A DNA stretch of 11,147 nt from Candidatus Neoflavobacterium equi (GTDB taxonomy: Bacteria > Bacteroidota > Bacteroidia > Flavobacteriales > Flavobacteriaceae), in NCBI GenBank assembly GCA_018065745.1, contig JAGHSS010000348.1, forward strand, positions 1-11,147. Reading direction: 5' to 3'. Below the pieces are notes generated by a model that was not told the DNA's origin, did no database searches, and saw only the letters and a program-made list of their open reading frames with translations. Positions 1 to 5,422 of the stretch are shown piece by piece (position 1 is the first letter of the stretch; every line of letters starts with the position of its first letter). The position numbers and the translations under genes are program-made.

Positions 1-2
1 AT

Positions 3-177
3 ACTCAAAACACAAAGCTCAAAACACAATACTCAAAACACAATACTCAAAACACAATACTCAAGACACAATACTCAAAACACAAAGCTCAAAACACAAT
101 GCTCAAAACACAATACTCAAAACACAAAGCTCAAAACTCAAAACTCAAAACTCAAAGGTCAATAATCATTACTCAAA
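3..177. repeat. 14-bp tandem repeat array (minisatellite)
   Basis: About eleven head-to-tail copies of a 14-bp unit, consensus RCTCAAAACACAAW, run without gaps from 3 to 156. One degenerate copy (157-170) and a partial one (171-177) follow. Copies differ mainly at the first and last base; one has an internal change (ACTCAAGACACAAT, 59-72). The unit is two related heptamers (ACTCAAA + ACACAAW), and the last copies collapse to pure ACTCAAA heptamers. The plus strand is almost free of G. The array may begin before the window. It lies just past the terminator of the pyrE operon, in apparently non-coding DNA. Function is unknown; slippage-driven copy-number variation would be expected. Confidence 0.9.
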
Positions 178-199
178 CCGCCTTATTATTTTAAAACAT

Positions 200-233
200 A
201 AAAAAACGGAAATCCTTAAAAAAGAATTCCCGT
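200..233 (-). terminator. Rho-independent terminator of the pyrE-SRPBCC operon
   Basis: On the minus strand, ACGGGAATTCTT (233-222) pairs with AAGGATTTCCGT (217-206) over 12 positions, two of them G-U wobbles, with a short A/T loop. A run of seven T follows (206-200). The plus-strand version has two true mismatches in place of the wobbles, so the hairpin is built for leftward transcription. It lies about 30 bp past the stop codon of the SRPBCC gene. Confidence 0.8.
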
Positions 234-262
234 CGTTATGATTGTCAAAATACAAATTTGTA

Positions 263-655
263 TTATAATTTATTCATGTTTGTTGCTAAAGTTTCAATGA
301 ATTTTCCAATTGGGCCTTTGATCATCATCGCCATCATTGGGTTGAAGTCTCCTTCAAAATTCAATTGTACTTCAGACTGTTCTGCAGCAACTTCATTGAT
401 GTTTGCTACTAAAGTAAATGGCAATTTGCTTGATGCTGCTCCCAAAACGATTTTGCTTGGTTCAACCATTTCTTTCTTAACCAATTTGATTTCTGGCATT
501 CCTTTTAAACCAAATTCAAAACAGTTTTCGTCAATTACTTCAAATTTAGCGATGTTTTCTGGCATCAACTTTTCAAAGTTTTTTATGTCAACCAATTGGT
601 TGAAGATGTATCCTGCAGATTTAGCTACAGTTACTTTTGGGCTTTCTAAATTCAT
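263..655 (-). CDS. SRPBCC-family (START/polyketide cyclase-like fold) protein
   Basis: A 130-residue soluble protein with no signal peptide or membrane segment. The pattern fits the small SRPBCC fold: an N-terminal strand (MNLESPKVTVAKSA), a helix opening with a phenylalanine-rich segment (IFNQLVDIKNFEKLMP, about 17-32), a run of alternating strands, and a C-terminal amphipathic helix (about 108-130) that in this fold closes a hydrophobic pocket. A Met-rich stretch (NPMMAMMIKGP) precedes that helix. The ligand is unknown. The start is the ATG 18 bp after the pyrE stop, so the gene is almost certainly the second gene of a pyrE operon, and a terminator follows it. I infer a cytosolic ligand-binding role; a link to pyrimidine metabolism rests only on position. 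Confidence 0.85.
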   Translation of the reverse strand: MNLESPKVTVAKSAGYIFNQLVDIKNFEKLMPENIAKFEVIDENCFEFGLKGMPEIKLVKKEMVEPSKIVLGAASSKLPFTLVANINEVAAEQSEVQLNFEGDFNPMMAMMIKGPIGKFIETLATNMNKL

Positions 656-673
656 AAGTGTCTTGTTTGTTTT

Positions 674-1318
674 TTATTTTGCATTCCAAGTTGCCGGCTG
701 TTTTGACCAGTCTTGAAGTGTTTCCAATTCATCTTCAGAAATATATTTTCTTGAAACAGCTTCTTTCAAAAGTGTTCTGTAATCACTTAAAGTGTACAAG
801 TCTAAATTCGCTTTTTTGAAGCTTTCTGTAGACTGTTCAAAACCATAAGTAAAGATTGCAGCCATACCTTTAACCTTTGCACCTGCAGCTACCAAAGCTT
901 CTACAGCCTGCAAAGAACTGTTTCCAGTACTGATTAAGTCTTCAATGACAACAACGTTTTGTCCTTTGTCCAAGAATCCCTCAATCTGATTTTGACGACC
1001 GTGTTTTTTTGGCTCCGGACGCACATATACAAATGGTAAACCTAATTTCTCTGCCACCAAAATTCCAATTCCAATAGCACCTGTTGCTACACCTGCAATC
1101 ACATCTGGTTTCCCAAATTGTTTTTCAATGTTTTTTGCAAACTCATCTCTGATGTAATTTCTGATCGGTGGAAATGATAGCGTTATTCTGTTGTCACAAT
1201 AAATTGGAGACTGCCAACCTGAAGCCCATGTAAATGGATTTTTAGGATTTAATTTAATTGCGTTTATTTGTAAAAGCAATTCGGCCGTTTTCTGAGCTGT
1301 ATCTGTATTAAAAATCAT
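674..1318 (-). CDS. pyrE: Orotate phosphoribosyltransferase
   Basis: PyrE catalyses orotate + PRPP -> orotidine 5'-monophosphate + PPi, the fifth step of de novo UMP synthesis, in the cytosol. The 214 residues match the family length. The PRPP-binding signature of type I phosphoribosyltransferases, VVVIEDLISTGNS, is at 122-134. The flexible catalytic loop KKHGRQNQ is at 104-111. The N-terminal orotate-site region (FTWASGWQSPIYCDNR, about 29-44) is also typical. The start MIFNTDTAQKTAELL agrees with flavobacterial PyrE proteins as I remember them, so I see no reason to move it. The gene is first in a two-gene unit with the SRPBCC gene and lies head to head with the Nudix gene only a few bases away. 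A good -7 element sits immediately upstream. Confidence 0.97.
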   Translation of the reverse strand: MIFNTDTAQKTAELLLQINAIKLNPKNPFTWASGWQSPIYCDNRITLSFPPIRNYIRDEFAKNIEKQFGKPDVIAGVATGAIGIGILVAEKLGLPFVYVRPEPKKHGRQNQIEGFLDKGQNVVVIEDLISTGNSSLQAVEALVAAGAKVKGMAAIFTYGFEQSTESFKKANLDLYTLSDYRTLLKEAVSRKYISEDELETLQDWSKQPATWNAK

Positions 1319-1322
1319 AATG

Positions 1323-1330
1323 CAAATGTA
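1323..1330 (-). promoter_or_regulatory. Probable pyrE -7 promoter element
   Basis: On the minus strand these bases read TACATTTG, a full match to the Bacteroidota -7 consensus TAnnTTTG, followed by CA as in the PASTA-gene promoter of this window (TATCTTTGCA). I find no TTG-type -33 box 17-23 bp upstream. With the usual spacing, transcription would start at or within a few bases of the pyrE ATG, giving a nearly leaderless mRNA. The element overlaps the first codons of the divergent Nudix gene. Confidence 0.5.
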
Positions 1331-1910
1331 TAAAGTTTTTGTAAATGATAAACCTCTTTTTTTGACAAATGAGGTTATTAAAGAAACTGATTTTCAATTT
1401 TTCTTGCTTGAGAGCATTGAGGTAGAGAATCTTATTGTAAAAATGTTCCAGAATAAGGTACAAAAAGCATTTTTATATCACCCTGATGAGAAGGTGCTTT
1501 TGAAACTTTTCAAGGAAAAAATTCCGGTTGCCAAAGCAGCTGGAGGTATAGTGTATAATAAAAATGGCGAGATTCTTTTTATCCTCCGCCATGGCAAATG
1601 GGACCTTCCCAAAGGAGGAATTGAGAAAAAAGAAAAGAAAAAAGCCGCTGCAATCAGAGAGGTAGAGGAGGAAACAGGGGTTACAGGTATGAAAATTACC
1701 GCAAAGCTTCAAAAAACCTATCACGTTTTTAAACGCAATGGGGTTTACAAATTAAAGTTGACCAACTGGTATGAAATGCATACAGACTTTGACGGTTTGC
1801 CAAAAGGACAAATTGAAGAAGGTATTGAACGTGTCTATTGGGCCAAGCCTGAAGAAATTCCAGCCATGCTTGAAAACTCTTATGAAAACATCAAATTGCT
1901 GTTTGAATAA
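1326..1910 (+). CDS. Nudix hydrolase
   Basis: Nudix enzymes hydrolyse nucleoside diphosphates linked to another moiety; the substrate here cannot be read from sequence. The Nudix box GX5EX7REUXEEXGU is complete. Counting from the ATG at 1326, G97, E103 and REVEEETGV (111-119) supply the Mg2+-binding glutamates. The catalytic domain begins near AAGGIVYNKNGEILFILR and runs to the end. Before it lie about 65 residues without a recognised motif, which look like a small N-terminal domain. An in-frame ATG at 1320 would add two residues (MQ); I prefer 1326 because MYKVFVND is how I recall flavobacterial relatives starting, but either is possible. The gene diverges from pyrE with almost no spacer, so its promoter must lie inside the pyrE coding region. 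A terminator follows. Confidence 0.93.
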   Translation: MYKVFVNDKPLFLTNEVIKETDFQFFLLESIEVENLIVKMFQNKVQKAFLYHPDEKVLLKLFKEKIPVAKAAGGIVYNKNGEILFILRHGKWDLPKGGIEKKEKKKAAAIREVEEETGVTGMKITAKLQKTYHVFKRNGVYKLKLTNWYEMHTDFDGLPKGQIEEGIERVYWAKPEEIPAMLENSYENIKLLFE

Positions 1911-1942
1911 CCACCCGTTTCAGGGCTTCAAAGAAGCACAAT

Positions 1943-1975
1943 AAAAAAGCTGTCCCTTTTGGAGACAGCTTTTTT
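1943..1975. terminator. Bidirectional terminator between Nudix gene and coaD
   Basis: AAAAAAGCTGTC (1943-1954) pairs perfectly with GACAGCTTTTTT (1964-1975), and CC/GG inside can extend the stem around a TTTT loop. The A run on one side and T run on the other let it work in both directions. It lies in the 67-bp gap between two convergent genes and so serves both. Confidence 0.9.
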
Positions 1976-1977
1976 AT

Positions 1978-2433
1978 TTATTTTACTCTGACCGCATCCG
2001 GTACCAAAACGGTGTAATCACCACCATTTCTCAACACATCTCTCACAATACTAGAGCTGATGTATGAAGTGCTGGCAGCAGTTAATAAAAACACAGTTTC
2101 AATCTCTGATAGCTTTCTATTGGTATGTGCAATGGCTTTTTCAAATTCAAAATCGGCCGGGTTTCTCAACCCTCTCAATATGAATTGTGCATCCATCTGC
2201 GCACATAATTCAATGGTTAATCCCTCATAAGTGATCACTTTTACCTTGGGCTCATCCACAAAAGAATCCTCAATAAATCGTTGTCTCTCTTCCAGGGAGA
2301 ACATGTATTTTTTGTCTGCATTTACCCCAATAGCCACAATGATTTCATCAAACAAAGGCAACGCCCTGTTGATGATGTCAAAATGCCCCAAGGTGATGGG
2401 ATCAAAAGATCCTGGAAAAACTGCTCTTCTCAT
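1978..2433 (-). CDS. coaD: Phosphopantetheine adenylyltransferase
   Basis: CoaD transfers AMP from ATP to 4'-phosphopantetheine, giving dephospho-CoA, the penultimate step of coenzyme A synthesis, in the cytosol. The 151-residue length is standard. The N-terminal nucleotidyltransferase motif GSFDPITLGH is at 8-17, with the (T/H)xGH signature at 14-17. The conserved RGLRNPADFEFE segment is at 87-98, and ISSSIVR, the second ATP-binding signature, is at 125-131. The ATG start lies 2 bp after the ddl stop codon, so the two genes form one transcription unit and are probably translationally coupled. No separate promoter is visible. Confidence 0.97.
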   Translation of the reverse strand: MRRAVFPGSFDPITLGHFDIINRALPLFDEIIVAIGVNADKKYMFSLEERQRFIEDSFVDEPKVKVITYEGLTIELCAQMDAQFILRGLRNPADFEFEKAIAHTNRKLSEIETVFLLTAASTSYISSSIVRDVLRNGGDYTVLVPDAVRVK

Positions 2434-2435
2434 GT

Positions 2436-3410
2436 TTATTTTTTTAAAGCCAGTTCAATAGCGTTTTCGCAAAGTTCACTCATGGAAATACCCGCTTCTC
2501 TTGCCTGTTGTGGCAAAATACTTTCAGTGGTCATTCCAGGAACGGTATTCATTTCCAACATAAAAGGCTCAGAGTTGACAATGATGAATTCACTGCGTGA
2601 GAATCCCTTCATTTTCAAAATCTCATAAGCTTTCTTAGCCGTTTCAGTTACCTTAATCCACGTTTCTTCATCAATGCGCGCCGGAGTAATCTCTTGTGAT
2701 TTCCCCAAATATTTCGCTTCATAGTCAAAGAAATCATTTTCAGAAACGATTTCAGTTACCGGTAGCACTTTAATTTCTCCTTGGTAATTGATCACCCCAA
2801 CAGAAACTTCAGTTCCCTTTAAATAGCTTTCAATAATAATCTCGTTATCTTCTTTATATGCCGTTTCAATTGCTGGAATTAACCCTTCAATTTCATTGAC
2901 CTTGCTGATACCAAAACTAGAACCAGAACGGTTTGGTTTCACAAAACAAGGCAATCCTACCTTTTTAACAATAGCTTCAGCGTCCAATGGATCACCAGCA
3001 TTTAAGTAATAAGACATCGCTGTTTTAATCCCGTAAGGTTTTAACACAGAAAGTAAATCTCTTTTGTTAAAAGTTAAAGCAGCTTGATAATAATCGCAAG
3101 ACGTTTGTGGGATGTTGATCAACTCCAAATACGCTTGAATCAGTCCATCTTCACCAGGAGTTCCGTGAATTGCGTTAAAAACGACATCAAAAGTCAAGTG
3201 TTTTCCCTTGTAATCAACAGAGAAGTCGTCTTTATTGATCTTATATTCCGTTTCATCAGCATCAACCATTACCCATTTGTCCTTCAAAATATGCACTCTG
3301 TACGGCTCATATTTAGTTTTGTCAAGGTGTTGATACACAACGTTTCCGCTGGTCAAAGAGATCTGATATTCACTTGAATATCCTCCCATTATAATGGCAA
3401 CTTTTTTCAT
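2436..3410 (-). CDS. ddl: D-alanine--D-alanine ligase
   Basis: Ddl joins two D-alanines using ATP, making the dipeptide that ends the peptidoglycan stem peptide. The 324-residue ATP-grasp enzyme has the N-terminal MGGYSSEYQISL segment (8-19), HGTPGEDG (82-89), the glycine-rich ATP loop VKPNRSGSSFG (157-167) and the metal and phosphate site LEMNTVPGMT (285-294). The EAKY motif (231-234) carries Tyr, the form associated with D-Ala-D-Ala rather than D-Ala-D-lactate ligases. The frame stays open for 71 more residues to 3623. That extension would cross the promoter region and overlap the divergent PASTA gene, so I use the ATG at 3410 (MKKVAIIMGG). The gene leads the ddl-coaD operon, with its promoter at 3446-3474. 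Confidence 0.96.
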   Translation of the reverse strand: MKKVAIIMGGYSSEYQISLTSGNVVYQHLDKTKYEPYRVHILKDKWVMVDADETEYKINKDDFSVDYKGKHLTFDVVFNAIHGTPGEDGLIQAYLELINIPQTSCDYYQAALTFNKRDLLSVLKPYGIKTAMSYYLNAGDPLDAEAIVKKVGLPCFVKPNRSGSSFGISKVNEIEGLIPAIETAYKEDNEIIIESYLKGTEVSVGVINYQGEIKVLPVTEIVSENDFFDYEAKYLGKSQEITPARIDEETWIKVTETAKKAYEILKMKGFSRSEFIIVNSEPFMLEMNTVPGMTTESILPQQAREAGISMSELCENAIELALKK

Positions 3411-3445
3411 TTGAAATTTAGTATCGAGTTTGTTATGTAAAGTTA

Positions 3446-3474
3446 CAAAAATATCATAATTTGTAGGGAACAAA
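3446..3474 (-). promoter_or_regulatory. ddl-coaD promoter (Bacteroidota type)
   Basis: On the minus strand TTTG (3474-3471) is followed after exactly 17 bp by TATTTTTG (3453-3446). This fits the flavobacterial consensus TTG-N17-23-TAnnTTTG in sequence and spacing. The inferred transcription start near 3442 gives a leader of roughly 30 nt before the ddl ATG. Confidence 0.7.
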
Positions 3475-3489
3475 AAACTTTGTATTTTA

Positions 3490-3497
3490 TATCTTTG
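3490..3497 (+). promoter_or_regulatory. -7 element of the PASTA-rluD operon
   Basis: TATCTTTG matches the Bacteroidota -7 consensus TAnnTTTG and is followed by CA. The nearest upstream TTTG (3460-3463) is 26 bp away, longer than the usual 17-23, so the -33 box is uncertain. The predicted leader is only about 13 nt. The promoter is back to back with that of ddl inside a 103-bp gap. Confidence 0.65.
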
Positions 3498-3513
3498 CAA
3501 AAAACATTCTAAA

Positions 3514-4155
3514 ATGAGTTTAAAACAATTTTTGAAAAGTGGCTCTTTTTTTAAGAGCTTACTTTTAGCCGGTATCATTGTGGTAGTATGTGTATTTGGT
3601 TTGTTACAATTCTTGGGATCCATTACCCATCACGGGGAAGAGATTCCAGTTCCAAACTTAAAAAAGTTAACCCTTGAGAAAGCAACGGAGCGTTTGGAAG
3701 AACTGGATTTGGAATTGTTGCAGTTGGATACTTTGGATTTTGATCCGTCTTTTCCTCCCTATTCAATTGTGGAGCAAGACCCGTTACCTGCCGTAACTGT
3801 AAAAGCAGGAAGAAAGATTTATGTTAAAATAAACGCAGGTGCTTATGAAAAAATCACTTTGCCGGCATTAATTAACAATTCTTACAGACAAGTTTCTTCA
3901 ACATTGCGTGCCTTAGGCTTGCAAGAGGGAACCGTGACCTATGTACCTTATATGGGTAAAGATGTGGTTTTGGAGATGAAATACAAAGGAAAGCAATTGA
4001 CAGAAGGAAGCAAAGTTTCCAGAGCGTCTGTTATTGACTTGGTATTGGGAGATGGAAAAACAGGTTTCACTGAAGAAGAAGAAACATTGAATAACGAGCA
4101 ATTATTAACACCAGCACCTTTGGAAGAGGAGCTAGAAATTACAGATGGAGAATAA
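3514..4155 (+). CDS. Membrane-anchored PASTA-domain protein
   Basis: The protein has 213 residues: a short basic cytoplasmic N-terminus (MSLKQFLKSGSFFK), one membrane helix (about 15-35), and an extracytoplasmic part with two PASTA-like repeats. Repeat 1 (about 42-108) starts EIPVPNLKKLTLEKATERLEE and ends with the typical VKAGRKIYVKINAG. Repeat 2 (about 110-180) starts ITLPALINNSYRQVSSTLRAL and ends ASVIDLVLGDG. The tail (185-213) is strongly acidic. PASTA domains are known from penicillin-binding proteins and Ser/Thr kinases, where several bind peptidoglycan or lipid II. No kinase or transpeptidase domain is present here, so a stand-alone envelope sensor or scaffold is an inference. It shares an operon with rluD (11-nt overlap) and is divergent from ddl, a peptidoglycan precursor gene. 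Confidence 0.88.
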   Translation: MSLKQFLKSGSFFKSLLLAGIIVVVCVFGLLQFLGSITHHGEEIPVPNLKKLTLEKATERLEELDLELLQLDTLDFDPSFPPYSIVEQDPLPAVTVKAGRKIYVKINAGAYEKITLPALINNSYRQVSSTLRALGLQEGTVTYVPYMGKDVVLEMKYKGKQLTEGSKVSRASVIDLVLGDGKTGFTEEEETLNNEQLLTPAPLEEELEITDGE

Positions 4156-5194
4156 TCTAAATATAAATGACGCATTTGACGACGAGTTGTATGAACATTA
4201 CAGATTTGAAGCTGGAAAAGGACAAGCGCCTTTAAGAGTTGACAAATTTTTAATGAATCTTGTTGAAAATGCTACACGTAACAAAATTCAAAAAGCGGCA
4301 GAAACTGGAAATATCTATGTGAATGATGTTGCCGTGAAGTCCAACCACAAAGTGAAAGCTAATGACGTGGTGCGCGTTCTGATGGAACAACCGCCATTTG
4401 AAAATATCATCGTTCCAGAAAACATTCCTTTGGATATTGTTTATGAGGACGACCAACTTTTGGTCATCAACAAACCTGCAGGTTTAGTGGTGCACCCAGG
4501 TCACGGAAATTACACAGGTACCTTGGTTAACGCCTTGGCTTACCACTTTGACAATTTACCGATGAACTCTTCTGAGCGTCCTGGTCTAGTACACCGCATT
4601 GATAAAGACACTTCTGGTCTTTTAGTGGTTGCTAAAACAGAACATGCCATGAGCTATTTGGCCAAACAGTTTGAAGAAAAAACGTCAGAGCGCGAATATG
4701 TTGCGATGGTTTGGGGGAATGTGAATGAGGAAGAAGGATCAATTGAAAGTTACATTGGACGTCACCTAAAAGACCGCATGCAAATGGCCTCTTTTGACAG
4801 TGAGGACCAAGGTAGATGGGCCATGACCCACTACAAAGTCTTGGAACGCCTTGGGTATGTGACCCTGGTTTCATGTAAATTGGAAACCGGTAGAACTCAC
4901 CAAATTCGCGTCCACATGAAGTCAATTGGACACACCTTGTTCAACGACGAACGTTATGGAGGACACAATATTTTGAAAGGGACTACTTTTACAAAATACA
5001 AGCAATTCATTGATAACTGTTTCAAAACATTACCAAGACAAGCGCTTCATGCAAAAACTTTAGGTTTTGAGCACCCAACAACAAAAGAATTCATGCGCTT
5101 TACCACAGAATTACCTGAGGATATGGCAGAATGTATTGAAAAATGGAGAGGTTACTCTAAATCCCACAATACAGAAGAAGAAGAAGAAGATTAA
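4145..5194 (+). CDS. rluD: RluD-type 23S rRNA pseudouridine synthase
   Basis: RluD-family enzymes convert uridines to pseudouridine; E. coli RluD modifies 23S rRNA helix 69. The 349-residue protein has an N-terminal S4 RNA-binding domain (about 30-80, RVDKFLMNLV...) and an RluA-type catalytic domain from about 90. The catalytic motif HRIDKDTSGLLVVAKT is at 150-165, with the nucleophile Asp153. The conserved ETGRTHQIRVHM is at 247-258. The C-terminus ends in an acidic run encoded by five GAA codons. The start ATG at 4145 lies inside the last codons of the PASTA gene; the overlap suggests translational coupling. RluA/RluC-type specificity cannot be excluded from sequence alone. A structured GC-rich element and a terminator lie downstream. 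Confidence 0.94.
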   Translation: MENNLNINDAFDDELYEHYRFEAGKGQAPLRVDKFLMNLVENATRNKIQKAAETGNIYVNDVAVKSNHKVKANDVVRVLMEQPPFENIIVPENIPLDIVYEDDQLLVINKPAGLVVHPGHGNYTGTLVNALAYHFDNLPMNSSERPGLVHRIDKDTSGLLVVAKTEHAMSYLAKQFEEKTSEREYVAMVWGNVNEEEGSIESYIGRHLKDRMQMASFDSEDQGRWAMTHYKVLERLGYVTLVSCKLETGRTHQIRVHMKSIGHTLFNDERYGGHNILKGTTFTKYKQFIDNCFKTLPRQALHAKTLGFEHPTTKEFMRFTTELPEDMAECIEKWRGYSKSHNTEEEEED

Positions 5195-5200
5195 TTTTTT

Positions 5201-5285
5201 GGGCGTTCCCTTGCGGGCCGGGCTGTTCGCTATATCTTTTGCGTGGCAGAGCCACTCAAAAGGATGCCGCTGCCATCCCTAACGC
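5201..5285 (+). other. GC-rich cloverleaf-like structured element after rluD
   Basis: This 85-bp stretch has 52 G/C (61%), far above its surroundings, and encodes no sensible protein. It folds on paper into four helices: a closing stem GCGTT/AACGC (5203-5207 with 5281-5285); a small hairpin CCC/GGG (5208-5210 with 5215-5217); a 12-position stem with one C-T mismatch and an AGA loop (5236-5247 with 5251-5262); and GGATG/CATCC (5262-5266 with 5274-5278, sharing G5262). It begins six T after the rluD stop, so it would be in the rluD 3' UTR. From memory, similar sequences recur after genes in flavobacterial genomes; this is unverified. It could be a dispersed repeat, a structured RNA, or both. 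The strand is assigned by the rluD transcript only. Confidence 0.65.
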
Positions 5286-5335
5286 AGGGTCTGTGAAAGG
5301 AACATTGGTCCAACAAAATAGGAGTATAAATAAAA

Positions 5336-5369
5336 ACGGAGTATGCATTTGCACACTCCGTTTTTTTTT
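5336..5369 (+). terminator. Terminator of the PASTA-rluD operon
   Basis: ACGGAGT (5336-5342) pairs with ACTCCGT (5355-5361), with an inner GC-containing segment, and nine T follow (5361-5369). Five A precede the stem, so it may also act, more weakly, on leftward transcripts ending the ABC operon, whose stop codon is at 5423. Confidence 0.9.
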
Positions 5370-5422
5370 ACAACTTTTCCCCCGTTTTAAATTATATGCA
5401 TGGTCTGAGGCGCCATGATATA

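Noticed and set aside
1..240. Long open plus-strand frames through the tandem repeat array, possibly the end of a repeat protein
   Set aside because: The 14-bp unit contains no stop codon in any plus frame, so all three frames are open by composition alone. The translations are low-complexity and no start is visible.
258..716. Plus-strand ORF of 152 codons opposite the SRPBCC gene
   Set aside because: It is the antisense of the SRPBCC gene and the pyrE end, with no recognisable domain. The minus-strand genes and their terminator explain the region.
3411..3623. A 71-residue N-terminal extension of ddl
   Set aside because: It would cross the promoters and overlap the divergent PASTA gene, and its residues look like random translation. 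The ATG at 3410 gives the standard Ddl start and length.
5163..5191. GAA-codon run at the end of rluD as a phase-variable repeat
   Set aside because: Only five GAA codons at the extreme C-terminus; a change in number would merely lengthen or shorten an acidic tail without switching the gene off.
5399..5417. CATGG/CCATG inverted repeat near the end of the permease-thioredoxin gene as a terminator
   Set aside because: It has no T run on either strand and only a 5-bp stem with a 9-base loop; the hairpin at 5336-5369 is a far better terminator.
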